Position numbers and translations under genes: made by a program. From Streptomyces radicis (GTDB lineage: Bacteria; Actinomycetota; Actinomycetes; Streptomycetales; Streptomycetaceae), in NCBI RefSeq assembly GCF_003626575.1, contig NZ_RBDY01000006.1, forward strand, positions 186,001 through 250,000: 64,000 nt of DNA, read 5' to 3'. The notes under the pieces were generated by a model. The model did not search any database, was not told where the DNA came from, and was given only the letters and a program-made list of their open reading frames with translations. Positions 50,849 through 58,882 of this stretch are shown here, one piece after another (the first letter of the stretch is position 1; the number at the start of each line of letters is the position of its first letter).

Positions 50849-51072
50849 GTGTGCTCGCTCCTCGTTCTCTTGCTCCCATGGCCGAAAATCGGCCACAGCC
50901 GGATGAAGTCTACCGAGCAGGCCGCTCCGCTCGCCCGCCCAGCGACCACCCCTGCCCCGGACACGTCACCTGCACACCGGAAGATGCCACAAACGTAAGA
51001 GATGTCACAGACCCGCCTCGGCCGACCGCCGGACAGGGCGACCGCCGGTGTGCTGGCGACATCAACCGGACG

Positions 51073-51078
51073 TACCGT
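51073..51078 (+). promoter_or_regulatory. -10 element of a likely leaderless promoter (SpoIIE-type phosphatase)
   Basis: TACCGT ends 6 nt before ATG 51085, with no ribosome site in between. Confidence 0.4.
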
Positions 51079-51084
51079 GCAGGC

Positions 51085-53286
51085 ATGGGTGATACGCCGC
51101 CACCTGGTCCCGATCTGCTCGACCCGCCGCTCCTCAGGGCGGTGCGGGAGACCGGGGCCTACGGCGGGGCGATCTACCTCCTCGACCACGACCGGCGCGT
51201 CCTGCGGCTCGCGGTGCTGACGGGCCTGCCCGTGGACATCCTGCGGCCCTGGCTCAGGGTCGGCCTGAAGGCGCCCTTCCCCCCGGCCGACGCGGTCAGG
51301 GAACGCCGCACCGTCTGGATCGGCGTCGGCGAGATGGCCGTTCAGTATCCACAGGTGGGGATGGTGCTGCCCTATCCCTTCGCCTCGGCGTTCGAGCCCA
51401 TCAGCGTGGCCGACGCCGACGGGGGCGCGCTCGCGCTGCTCTGGTCGGGGGGCCACCCGGCCGACCTCGGGGCGCACGAGCGGGACGCGCTCACCGCCGG
51501 AGCGCGCCGCGTCGGCGCGCTGCTCCTCGATTCGCTCCTCGACGCAGGCGAGCCAGGACCCGCGGTGCCAGCCCCGGCCGAGCCGCGCGTCATCCCGCAG
51601 GAGCCACCGCGGCGGTCCCCGCTCGAGGAGGCGCGGGCCGCGGTCGCCCTCACCGAGCGCCTCCCCGAGGGCCACTGCGCCCTTGACCTGGACGGCCGGA
51701 TCACCTTTGTGAACGACGCGGCCGCCGCGTTGATCGGCGTCCCGGTGGGCGAGCTGCGCGGCCTCCGGCTCTGGGAGTCGCTGCCGTGGCTGAGCGACCC
51801 GGTGTTCGAGGACCGGTTCAGGGGGGCGCTGCTGAGCCGCACCCCCACCGCGTTCACCGCGCTGCGCCCCCCTGAGCGGTGGCTGCGCTTCCAGCAGTAC
51901 CCCGATGTCCACGGCGTCAGCGTCCGCATCGCGCCCACGCTCGGGGCCACGGCCGAACGCGCCGCCGACGGGCCGGGCCTCGCGGGCACGCCCCATGAAC
52001 GCGCCCCCGCCGCGGCCCACGCCCTGAGCCCGACCACACCGGGCCACGACGCGCGCGCCGCGCCCACCCGCCCCGGCGCGCTCTACCACCTGATGCAGCT
52101 GGCCACCGTGCTCACCGAGGCGGTCGGCGTGCGGGACGTGGTCGACCTGGTGGCCAGCCAGATCATGCCCTCGCTCGACGCCCAGGGCCTGCTGATCTTC
52201 GTCGCCGAGGGCGGCAGGCTGCGCCTGGCGGGCTTCCGCGGCTACGGCCCCGAGGCGCGGGAACGCTTCGACGGCACCCCGCTCGACTCCCCCGCCTCCC
52301 CCGCGGCCCGTGTGCTCTCGGAGGGCGAGCCGGTCTTCTACGCCTCGCCCGAGGATCTGGAGCCCCGCTATGCCGCGCTGCCCGCCGTCACCGGCAAGGC
52401 CGCCTGGGCCGTCCTGCCGCTGATCGCCTCGGGCCGCACCGTCGGCTGCTGCGTCATCGCGTACGACAGGCCGCACCCGTTCAGCGCGGAGGAGCGCGCG
52501 GTGATGACCTCGCTCGGCGGGCTGATCGCGCAGGCCCTGGAACGCGCCCGGCTCTACGACGCCAAGCACCACCTCGCGCGCCGCCTCCAGGCCGGGCTGC
52601 TGCCGCGCGTGCTGCCCGATGTGCCCGGGCTCGACGTGGCCGCCCGCTACCTGCCCGCGACCGAGGGCATGGAGATCGGCGGCGACTTCTACGACCTGAT
52701 CCGGCTCGGCGGCGACACGGCGCCCTTCCCCGCCGCGGCGGCGGCCATCGGGGACGTGCAGGGGCACAACGTCAAGGCCGCCGCGTTGATGGGCCAGGTC
52801 CGCACCGCCGTCCACGCCACGGCGGGCGCGCCGCCCGGCGAGGTGCTCGCCCGCGCCAACCGGCTGCTGACCGACCTCGACCCCGGCCTGTTCACCAGCT
52901 GCCTGTACGTCCATCTCGACCTGCGCACGCACCGGGCCAGGCTCGCCACCGCGGGCCATCTGCCGCCGCTGCTGCGCCGCCCCGACGGGCGGGTCACCAC
53001 GTTGCCCGTGATGCCGGGGCCGTTGCTCGGCATCGAGCGGCACGCGGAGTACCCCACGATGGAGATCCCGCTGCTGCCGGGGGCCGTGCTCGTCCTCTAC
53101 ACCGACGGGCTGGTCGAACGCCACGACCGCGACCTGGACGACTGCGTGCGCGACCTGGCGGGCCACGTCGCGCGGGCGCGCCCCGAGGGCGGCATGGACC
53201 GGCTGGCCGACGACCTGCTGAGCCGGGCGCGGCGCTCGAAGCGCTTCACCGACGACATCGCGCTGCTGCTGCTCAGCCCGACATGA
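51085..53286 (+). CDS. GAF-PAS-GAF-SpoIIE protein phosphatase
   Basis: A 733-residue PP2C-type phosphatase. An N-terminal GAF-like domain (residues ~15-150) is followed by a PAS-like segment (ALDLDGRITFVNDAAAALIG, ~200-270), a second GAF domain (~335-490, with LLIFVAEGGRLRLAGFRGYG) and a SpoIIE/RsbU domain: EIGGDFYDLI, IGDVQGHNVKAAALMGQVR, LVLYTDGLVE and TDDIALLLL hold the metal-binding aspartates. Such proteins dephosphorylate anti-sigma antagonists in response to signals sensed by GAF/PAS. No transmembrane segment is seen. It is divergent from ask. Confidence 0.9.
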   Translation: MGDTPPPGPDLLDPPLLRAVRETGAYGGAIYLLDHDRRVLRLAVLTGLPVDILRPWLRVGLKAPFPPADAVRERRTVWIGVGEMAVQYPQVGMVLPYPFASAFEPISVADADGGALALLWSGGHPADLGAHERDALTAGARRVGALLLDSLLDAGEPGPAVPAPAEPRVIPQEPPRRSPLEEARAAVALTERLPEGHCALDLDGRITFVNDAAAALIGVPVGELRGLRLWESLPWLSDPVFEDRFRGALLSRTPTAFTALRPPERWLRFQQYPDVHGVSVRIAPTLGATAERAADGPGLAGTPHERAPAAAHALSPTTPGHDARAAPTRPGALYHLMQLATVLTEAVGVRDVVDLVASQIMPSLDAQGLLIFVAEGGRLRLAGFRGYGPEARERFDGTPLDSPASPAARVLSEGEPVFYASPEDLEPRYAALPAVTGKAAWAVLPLIASGRTVGCCVIAYDRPHPFSAEERAVMTSLGGLIAQALERARLYDAKHHLARRLQAGLLPRVLPDVPGLDVAARYLPATEGMEIGGDFYDLIRLGGDTAPFPAAAAAIGDVQGHNVKAAALMGQVRTAVHATAGAPPGEVLARANRLLTDLDPGLFTSCLYVHLDLRTHRARLATAGHLPPLLRRPDGRVTTLPVMPGPLLGIERHAEYPTMEIPLLPGAVLVLYTDGLVERHDRDLDDCVRDLAGHVARARPEGGMDRLADDLLSRARRSKRFTDDIALLLLSPT

Positions 53287-53350
53287 GGCCGCCGCCCGCG
53301 CCATGACACGGGGCCCGGCGGGAGGGCTCGGCGCGGGTCCTGCGTCGGGA

Positions 53351-54040
53351 TCAGGCTCCCGCCGACCGCCCCAGGCCGAGCGGGGCGGCGATCTCCGCCT
53401 CCATCACGCGGCCCGCCTGCCGCTCCAGGTCGCCGTCCTCCGCGTCACTGTCCGTGTCGAGGCCGTCGAGCTCGGCCAGCGGAGTGTCGAGGCGGACGTG
53501 GGCGACGAGGGACTGGAGGGCGCGCAGGGCGGCGCTCGCGGTGGGGCCCCAGTTCGACAGGTAGGAGAACTGCCACCACCACAGGGCCTCGCTCACCCGG
53601 CCCTCGGTGTAGTGCGCCATGCCGTGCCGCAGGTCGGAGATGATGTCGGCCAGGTCGTCGGAGATCCGGGCGGCGACCGGCGTGCTGCGCGGCACATAGG
53701 GGTCGAAGACCTCGGAGTAGACGTCGATGGGCGCGAGGAGCGAGGCCAGGCGCTCGCGCAGCTCGTCCATGTCGGGCTCGGGACCGGTGTCCGGCTCGTA
53801 GCGCTCCTCGGGAACGATGTCCTCGTGCGCCCCCAACCTGCCGCCCGCCAGCAGCACTTGGGACACCTGGAGCAGCAGGTGGGGCACCGCGGCGTCCGGG
53901 TCGTCGCCCTTGGCGACCTCCGAGACGGCGACGATGAAGCTCTCCACCTGGTCGGCGATCTGCACCGCGAAACTGTCAGGGCCTCCCCCCGCCGCACCAT
54001 CCCGCGGCGGCGACTTCGGCATCGGCGTCTCGGAGATCAT
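53351..54040 (-). CDS. DUF5063 protein
   Basis: A 229-residue acidic helical protein, starting at ATG 54040 behind GGAGGCG. The conserved-looking core is DLADIISDLRHGMAHYTEGRVSEALWWWQFSYLSNWGPTASAALRAL, characteristic of DUF5063. The function is unknown; it is regularly located beside recR in Streptomyces, separated here from recR by 40 bp on the same strand (recR lies downstream). Confidence 0.8.
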   Translation of the reverse strand: MISETPMPKSPPRDGAAGGGPDSFAVQIADQVESFIVAVSEVAKGDDPDAAVPHLLLQVSQVLLAGGRLGAHEDIVPEERYEPDTGPEPDMDELRERLASLLAPIDVYSEVFDPYVPRSTPVAARISDDLADIISDLRHGMAHYTEGRVSEALWWWQFSYLSNWGPTASAALRALQSLVAHVRLDTPLAELDGLDTDSDAEDGDLERQAGRVMEAEIAAPLGLGRSAGA

Positions 54041-54079
54041 GTGATCGCCTCCCCAACGGTCCCTATGTCTGCGTCTGCA

Positions 54080-54679
54080 TTACACATCGAGCAGGCGCCT
54101 ACCCTCGAACGCACGCCCCAAGGTGACCTCGTCGGCATACTCCAAGTCTCCCCCGACCGGCAGCCCGCTGGCTAGCCGAGTGACCCGAAGGCCCAGGGAG
54201 CCGACCATCCGCGCGAGGTATGTGGCGGTCGCCTCGCCCTCCAGATTCGGGTCGGTGGCCAGGATCAGCTCCGTGACCGAGCCGTCGGCGAGCCGGGCGA
54301 GCAGCTCCCTGATCCGCAGGTCACCGGGGCCGACGCCGTCGATCGGGCTGATCGCCCCGCCCAGCACGTGGTACCGCCCCCTGAACTCGCGCGTGCGTTC
54401 GATGGCGACGACGTCCTTGGGCTCCTCGACCACGCAGATGACCGCCTGGTCGCGGCGCGGGTCGAGGCAGACGCGGCACCGCTCCTCCTGCGCGACGTTG
54501 CCGCACTCCGCGCAGAACCTGACCCTCTCCTTGACCTCCGTCAGCGCGTGCGCCAGGCGCCTGACGTCGGCGGGCTCGGCCTGGAGGATGTGGAACGCTA
54601 TCCGCTGGGCGCTCTTGGGTCCCACGCCGGGCAGCCGGCCCAGCTCGTCGATGAGGTCCTGGACCACGCCTTCGTACAT
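54080..54679 (-). CDS. recR: Recombination mediator RecR
   Basis: A 199-residue RecR, the normal length. It has an N-terminal helix-hairpin-helix ([20 protein letters not shown]), a four-cysteine zinc finger ([16 protein letters not shown], ~57-72), and a Toprim domain ([17 protein letters not shown] and [18 protein letters not shown]). It helps load RecA on gapped DNA with RecF/RecO. Its ATG overlaps the ybaB stop as TGATG, so it is translationally coupled. Confidence 0.95.
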   Translation of the reverse strand: MYEGVVQDLIDELGRLPGVGPKSAQRIAFHILQAEPADVRRLAHALTEVKERVRFCAECGNVAQEERCRVCLDPRRDQAVICVVEEPKDVVAIERTREFRGRYHVLGGAISPIDGVGPGDLRIRELLARLADGSVTELILATDPNLEGEATATYLARMVGSLGLRVTRLASGLPVGGDLEYADEVTLGRAFEGRRLLDV

Positions 54680-55017
54680 CAGAACGGCAGCCCGGGAATG
54701 CCACCTCCGCCGAGCCCCTGGGCGAGGGGTCCGAGCTTGGTCTTGGCCAGCTCCTGAGCGGAGTTGTTCGCGTCCCGAACGGCCGCGATCACGAGGTCCG
54801 CCAGGGTCTCGGTGTCCTCGGGGTCCACCGCGCGGGGATCGATCACCAGACCGGTCAACTCGCCCGAGCCCGTGACCGTCGCCTTGACCAGCCCGCCGCC
54901 CGCTGAGCCCTCGACGGGCGTCTCGGCCAGCTCCTGCTGCGCCGCGGCAAGGTCTTGCTGCATCTTCTGGGCCTGCTGCAACAGCTGCTGCATATCGACC
55001 CCACCACCGGGGAACAC
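54679..55017 (-). CDS. YbaB/EbfC nucleoid-associated protein
   Basis: A 112-residue DNA-binding protein with the family core [40 protein letters not shown] and a Gly-rich C-terminus ([12 protein letters not shown]). GTG 55017 has AGGAG ~7 nt upstream; translation from the internal ATG would lose eight residues. It lies between dnaX and recR, the typical dnaX-ybaB-recR order. Confidence 0.9.
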   Translation of the reverse strand: MFPGGGVDMQQLLQQAQKMQQDLAAAQQELAETPVEGSAGGGLVKATVTGSGELTGLVIDPRAVDPEDTETLADLVIAAVRDANNSAQELAKTKLGPLAQGLGGGGIPGLPF

Positions 55018-55107
55018 GGCCTCACTCCTGGCTCGTCGACGTCGTTTCCTCTGCGCTTGCCCTCTTGAGCCTACGGGCTCGGGGCGCCGCGGTCTCACCC
55101 ATGGGGC

Positions 55108-57165
55108 TCACTCGTGGTGAAACTCCTCGATAACGGTCGCCCCCAGCTCGCGAACGATCAGCTCGTGGCCGCTGAGCGCCGTGTCGTCGAGGTCCGGATC
55201 GTCCTCCTCCGGCATGTCGTCCTCGACCGCGACGGGCGGCGGGGCGGGGGCTCGTGGCGCGGGGGGTGGGGCGGGCTCGGGCGCGGGCTCGGGGGCCGTA
55301 GCCTGTCGCGCGGGGGCTTGTGGCGCGGGGGTCGGCGCCGGGGCGGACGCCGGGGCCTGTCGCGCGGGGGCGGGCGCGGGCGCCATGCGCGGGGGCGGGG
55401 CGGCCATGGCCTGGGCCGCGCCCCCGCCGGGGTCCACGATGGTCTCGATCCGCCACTGACCGCCCACGGTCTCGGCCAGTGCCGCGCGGAGGACGTCCTC
55501 GCTGCCGCCGTTCGCGAAGCTGTCCCTGGCGCCCGGGGTGGCGAAGCCGAGCCGGAGCACCCCGCCGTCGGCGCCGATGACCTGGGCGTTCTGGCTGAGC
55601 AGGATCCAGGTGAACCGGCGCTTGCCCTTGACCGTGTCGAGCACCTGGGGCCAGGCGTGCCGCACGACGGAGGAGTCGGGGCCGCTCGTCGCCGCCGGAG
55701 CGGGCGCCCGGGCGGCCTCGGCGCGCGCGGGCGCCGCGGGGCGGGCGCCCATGGGCCACGCGCCGGGCTGGCGGGTGGTGGGGGGCGGGGCCGCGGGCTG
55801 CGGGGCCGGTGCGGGAGGTGGGGCCTGTGCGGGCGGTGGGGCCTGCGGCGCGGGGGTCGGCGCCGGGGCTTGTGGCGGCGGCGCTTGGGACGCCTGTGGC
55901 GCGGGCGGGGGTGACGGCGGTGACGCGGCGACGGGCGGGGGCACGGGCGCGGGGGCCGCGGCGGGGGCTGCGGCCGCGGCGGGCGCGTTCACACCCGGCC
56001 CCGCGGCGATGCCCCGCTCCAGCCGGTCCAGGCGACTGAGGAGCGCCGCCTCGTCCCCGTAGGCCGCGGGCAGCAGCACCCGGGCACAGATCAGCTCCAG
56101 CTGGAGCCGCGGCGAGGTGGCGCCCCGCATCTCGGTCAACCCGGTGTTGACAAGATCGGCCGCCCTGCTCAGCTCCGCGGGACCCAACGCCCCCGCCTGC
56201 GCCCGCATCCGCTCCAGCACGTCCACGGGCACGTCGATGAGGCCCTTGTCCGCGGCGTCCGGCACCGCGGCGAGGATCAACAGGTCCCGCAGCCGCTCCA
56301 GCAGATCCGTGACGAACCGCCGCGGATCGTGACCGCCCTCGATCACCCGGTCCACCACGCCGAAGGCCGCGGCGCCGTCCCCCGCGGCGAAGGCGTCGAC
56401 CACCGAGTCGAGCAACGCCCCGTCGGTGTACCCGAGGAGGGCCGTCGCCATCTCGTAGGTGACGCCGTCCGCGCCCGCGCCGGCGAGCAGTTGGTCCATG
56501 ACGGACATCGAGTCCCGCACCGAGCCCGCACCGGCCCGCACGACCAGCGGCAACACGGCGCCGTCCACGGGGATCGCCTCGCGCTCGCAGACCTCCCCGA
56601 GGTAGTCCCGCAGCGTGCCAGGCGGGACCAGCCGGAACGGATAGTGGTGCGTGCGCGACCTGATGGTGCCGATGACCTTCTCGGGCTCGGTCGTCGCGAA
56701 GATGAACTTGAGGTGCTCGGGCGGCTCCTCGACCACCTTGAGCAGGGCGTTGAACCCCGCCGGGGTGACCATGTGGGCCTCGTCGATGATGTAGATCTTG
56801 TACCGGCTCGCGGCGGGCCCGAAGAACGCCTTCTCCCGCAGCTCCCTGGCGTCGTCCACGCCACCGTGCGAGGCGGCGTCGATCTCGATCACATCGATCG
56901 AGCCAGGGCCGTTCCGCGCGAGATCGACACAGGACCGGCACTCGCCGCAGGGCGAGGGGGTCGGCCCCTTCTCGCAGTTGAGGCAGCGGGCCAGGATGCG
57001 CGCGCTGGTCGTCTTGCCACAGCCCCGCGGCCCGCTGAAGAGATAGGCGTGATTGACCCGGTTGTTCCGCAGGGCCTGCTGCAACGGGTCGGTGACATGC
57101 TCCTGCCCGATGACCTCGGCGAAGGTCTCGGGTCGGTAGCGGCGATACAGCGCGAGGGAGGACAC
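55108..57165 (-). CDS. dnaX: DNA polymerase III subunit gamma/tau
   Basis: A 685-residue clamp-loader ATPase. Walker A is FSGPRGCGKTTSARILA (~41-57), a four-cysteine zinc module CLNCEKGPTPSPCGECRSC follows, and Walker B is IYIIDEAHM. Residues ~370-500 and ~590-650 are long Pro/Ala-rich linkers separating folded parts, a tau-type architecture typical of Streptomyces. GTG 57165 is chosen (VSSLALYRRYRPETF), with TATCGT 7 nt upstream, implying a leaderless mRNA; the ffs RNA gene lies directly upstream on the same strand. Confidence 0.95.
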   Translation of the reverse strand: MSSLALYRRYRPETFAEVIGQEHVTDPLQQALRNNRVNHAYLFSGPRGCGKTTSARILARCLNCEKGPTPSPCGECRSCVDLARNGPGSIDVIEIDAASHGGVDDARELREKAFFGPAASRYKIYIIDEAHMVTPAGFNALLKVVEEPPEHLKFIFATTEPEKVIGTIRSRTHHYPFRLVPPGTLRDYLGEVCEREAIPVDGAVLPLVVRAGAGSVRDSMSVMDQLLAGAGADGVTYEMATALLGYTDGALLDSVVDAFAAGDGAAAFGVVDRVIEGGHDPRRFVTDLLERLRDLLILAAVPDAADKGLIDVPVDVLERMRAQAGALGPAELSRAADLVNTGLTEMRGATSPRLQLELICARVLLPAAYGDEAALLSRLDRLERGIAAGPGVNAPAAAAAPAAAPAPVPPPVAASPPSPPPAPQASQAPPPQAPAPTPAPQAPPPAQAPPPAPAPQPAAPPPTTRQPGAWPMGARPAAPARAEAARAPAPAATSGPDSSVVRHAWPQVLDTVKGKRRFTWILLSQNAQVIGADGGVLRLGFATPGARDSFANGGSEDVLRAALAETVGGQWRIETIVDPGGGAAQAMAAPPPRMAPAPAPARQAPASAPAPTPAPQAPARQATAPEPAPEPAPPPAPRAPAPPPVAVEDDMPEEDDPDLDDTALSGHELIVRELGATVIEEFHHE

Positions 57166-57172
57166 ACCACCG

Positions 57173-57178
57173 ACGATA
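57173..57178 (-). promoter_or_regulatory. -10 element of a likely leaderless promoter (dnaX)
   Basis: TATCGT ends 7 nt before GTG 57165, between ffs and dnaX. Confidence 0.4.
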
Positions 57179-57202
57179 ACGGCCACCGCTGACAGACGAG
57201 GG

Positions 57203-57286
57203 CCCCTCACGCACCCGCCAGAGCTCACCTACCCTTGCTGCCTTCCGGCCCTGGGGGAGTTCAGCGAGATAGCGCCGCGTGAGGGG
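57203..57286 (-). ncRNA. ffs: Signal recognition particle RNA, small bacterial type
   Basis: An ~84-nt hairpin RNA. The terminal stem CCCCTCACGC/GCGTGAGGGG closes at 57203 and 57286, and the conserved Ffh-binding tip GGGCCGGAAGGCAGCAAGGG is present on the minus strand. It forms the SRP with Ffh for membrane protein targeting. Location beside dnaX and tRNA-Ser is usual for actinobacteria. Confidence 0.93.
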
Positions 57287-57376
57287 CTGACGCCAACCCT
57301 ACCGGATCCCCACCCCCCACCCGCCCCCACCCAAGTGGTTCGCGACCACTCGGCGATCTCTTGTATCGTGTCCGGC

Positions 57377-57461
57377 GGAGGATTCGCCTAGAGGCCTAGG
57401 GCGCACGCTTGGAAAGCGTGTTGGGTTCACACCCTCACGAGTTCGAATCTCGTATCCTCCG
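57377..57461 (+). tRNA. tRNA-Ser (anticodon GGA)
   Basis: An 85-nt class II tRNA. Acceptor GGAGGAT/ATCCTCC with discriminator G, anticodon loop TTGGAAA (GGA) on stem CACGC/GCGTG, a long variable arm, and T-arm ACGAG-TTCGAAT-CTCGT. CCA is not encoded. It lies beside an integrase remnant and is a likely integration target. Confidence 0.95.
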
Positions 57462-57472
57462 CCCAGCTCTCA

Positions 57473-57503
57473 CCGGGCTGTACGAAGGCCCCCGCCGCCA
57501 TCC
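57473..57503 (+). repeat. Imperfect direct repeat flanking the tRNA-Ser insert, left copy
   Basis: CCGGGCTGTACGAAGGCCC... resembles 58081-58109 (two substitutions and a 2-nt gap over ~30 nt). Confidence 0.45.
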
Positions 57504-57520
57504 ACGGCCGGGGGCCTTCG
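57483..57520. terminator. Terminator downstream of tRNA-Ser
   Basis: CGAAGGCCCCCG (57483-57494) pairs perfectly with CGGGGGCCTTCG (57509-57520) across a 14-nt loop, followed by TTG. Confidence 0.85.
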
Positions 57521-57572
57521 TTGCGCTCGCCCCTCGTTGTCCTGGTTTCTGTCCACAGGGGTGCCCCGGGGC

Positions 57573-57656
57573 TCCCCAGAAAGCGTCGACGATCCTCCGG
57601 GCGACGTCCCCGAGCATGGCGTCCGGCACGTGGAGATACCTCGAGAGCTGCCTCGG
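57573..57656 (-). pseudogene. Tyrosine integrase, last ~28 codons
   Basis: The frame encodes PRQLSRYLHVPDAML then GDVARRIVDAFWG, the C-terminus of an actinobacterial phage-type integrase with the catalytic tyrosine in RYLHV. Everything upstream of this is missing. The frame begins directly after the stop codon of the gene at 57657-57986, in the same phase, as a deletion scar would leave. Confidence 0.7.
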
Positions 57657-57986
57657 TCAGGGCGAGGGCGTGAAGCCTGCGGACCAGTCGAGGCAGAGCG
57701 GCGGGCCTGGAGTCGTTGGAGCCCAGCCCTCTCGAAGGGCGATCCGGATGGCTCGGGCTACGTCGGACGGCAGCACCGGCTCAGCCTCGCGCCCGACCCA
57801 GTTGCTCGGGTGTGGCTGGTTCGTGGTCACCACGAGCGTTGTCCCGGGAGCGTCCGCGTGCTCTACCGCGAACGTGCATGGCGTCCAGGACAGGGCCTGG
57901 CAGTAACTTGGCTTGTGTCGCAGCCGCCAGCGGTAGGCCGTGCCGTCGACAACGATGCGCCGCGCTCCCTTGCGAGCCAATGCCAT
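57657..57986 (-). CDS. Hypothetical protein beside the integrase scar
   Basis: A 109-residue protein starting at ATG 57986 behind GAGGGGGA. It has a compact N-terminal RRIVVDGTAYRWRLRHKP segment and a C-terminal LPSDVARAIRIALREGWAP helix. Proteins of this type occur widely in Streptomyces genomes, but I know no function. It lies inside a ~0.6-kb stretch bounded by imperfect direct repeats next to tRNA-Ser. Confidence 0.65.
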   Translation of the reverse strand: MALARKGARRIVVDGTAYRWRLRHKPSYCQALSWTPCTFAVEHADAPGTTLVVTTNQPHPSNWVGREAEPVLPSDVARAIRIALREGWAPTTPGPPLCLDWSAGFTPSP

Positions 57987-58080
57987 GGGGTCCCCCTCGC
58001 TAGCGAGCGATGCCAGCCGGTCCGGCCCGGCCGTCCGTCTCAGTTTCCGTCTCATTCGGCGCCGTTCGCGGGCGTTCGGA

Positions 58081-58109
58081 CCGGGCCGTACAAAGGCCCG
58101 CCGCCATCC
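58081..58109 (+). repeat. Imperfect direct repeat flanking the tRNA-Ser insert, right copy
   Basis: CCGGGCCGTACAAAGGCCC... matches 57473-57503 imperfectly, 608 bp away and in the same orientation. Confidence 0.45.
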
Positions 58110-58156
58110 GGCGGTTTCTGGCGATCCTCGCAACGCGTGGTCCGGTGGCCCGTGGG

Positions 58157-58840
58157 CTATTCCGCGTTCAGTGCCTCGCTGATCTCCCTCAGGCGCTCGG
58201 CGGGCAGGGCGAAGGAGTTGCGGGGGTTTCGGTAGGAGTGGCCGCCGTCGTTGGTCAGCGTGCCGTCCACCGACTGCCAGTGCGGGGCCGTCCATTGGCC
58301 CTGGTTCTCCAGGAGCGTGCGCGCCACGGCGGCCGGTTCTGCGATCGCGGTGCGGGCGGCGAGCGCCGTGGTCAGGGTGGCGGGTGCGTCGTCGGGGAGC
58401 CGCGCGTCGCCGAGGGCCGGGAACAGCAGCAGGAGACGGGCGTCGCCGTCCGACGCCGACTGCCTGGCGACGGACAGCAGCTCCGGCCAGGCCATGCCGG
58501 GGCCCATGAAGTGGCCGTCGTCCCGGGCGATGACCTCAGCCCTCGGCCAATCCGGGTGGTGCATCAGGTAGTCCACCCCCCGGTCGGCGTCGACGTTGCG
58601 GTAGACGACGTGGACGGTGTGGCCGGAGCGCAGCGGAACGGTGAACGTCGGCCACGCGCTCTCGGCGGAGAGCGCGCCGTAGAGCTCCATGGCCGCGTCC
58701 AGGTCGGCGCCGAACGCGGCTCGTTGCGCGTCGTCGCCGCGCAGGCACGACCCGAGGTGCACCGGCCAGAACAACGGATCGTCGAGGTGGGCGCCGCCGT
58801 CGACCAGGGGGCCGCCCTCGTATCCGTGGATCGTCAGCAC
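58157..58840 (-). CDS. Conserved hypothetical protein
   Basis: A 227-residue protein that I do not recognise. GTG 58840 gives VLTIHGYEGGPLVDGGAHLDD; an in-frame start further upstream (58891) is less likely. It has a central VPLRSGHTVHVVYRNVDADRGVDYLMHHPDWPRAEVIA region and an Ala-rich C-terminal half ending in ERLREISEALNAE. It is soluble, with no membrane segment. Divergent from the helicase-associated gene. Confidence 0.6.
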   Translation of the reverse strand: MLTIHGYEGGPLVDGGAHLDDPLFWPVHLGSCLRGDDAQRAAFGADLDAAMELYGALSAESAWPTFTVPLRSGHTVHVVYRNVDADRGVDYLMHHPDWPRAEVIARDDGHFMGPGMAWPELLSVARQSASDGDARLLLLFPALGDARLPDDAPATLTTALAARTAIAEPAAVARTLLENQGQWTAPHWQSVDGTLTNDGGHSYRNPRNSFALPAERLREISEALNAE

Positions 58841-58882
58841 ATGAGGATGATGGCACGGGGGACTGACACGGCTCAGGCCTCG

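Noticed and set aside
55022..57214. 730-codon frame overlapping dnaX on the same strand
   Set aside because: Pure shadow frame: Arg/Gly/Ala-rich, while the dnaX frame holds Walker and zinc motifs.
58010..58882. Upstream extension of the helicase-associated protein by ~290 codons
   Set aside because: The extension is antisense to the divergent 227-residue gene and has shadow-like composition.
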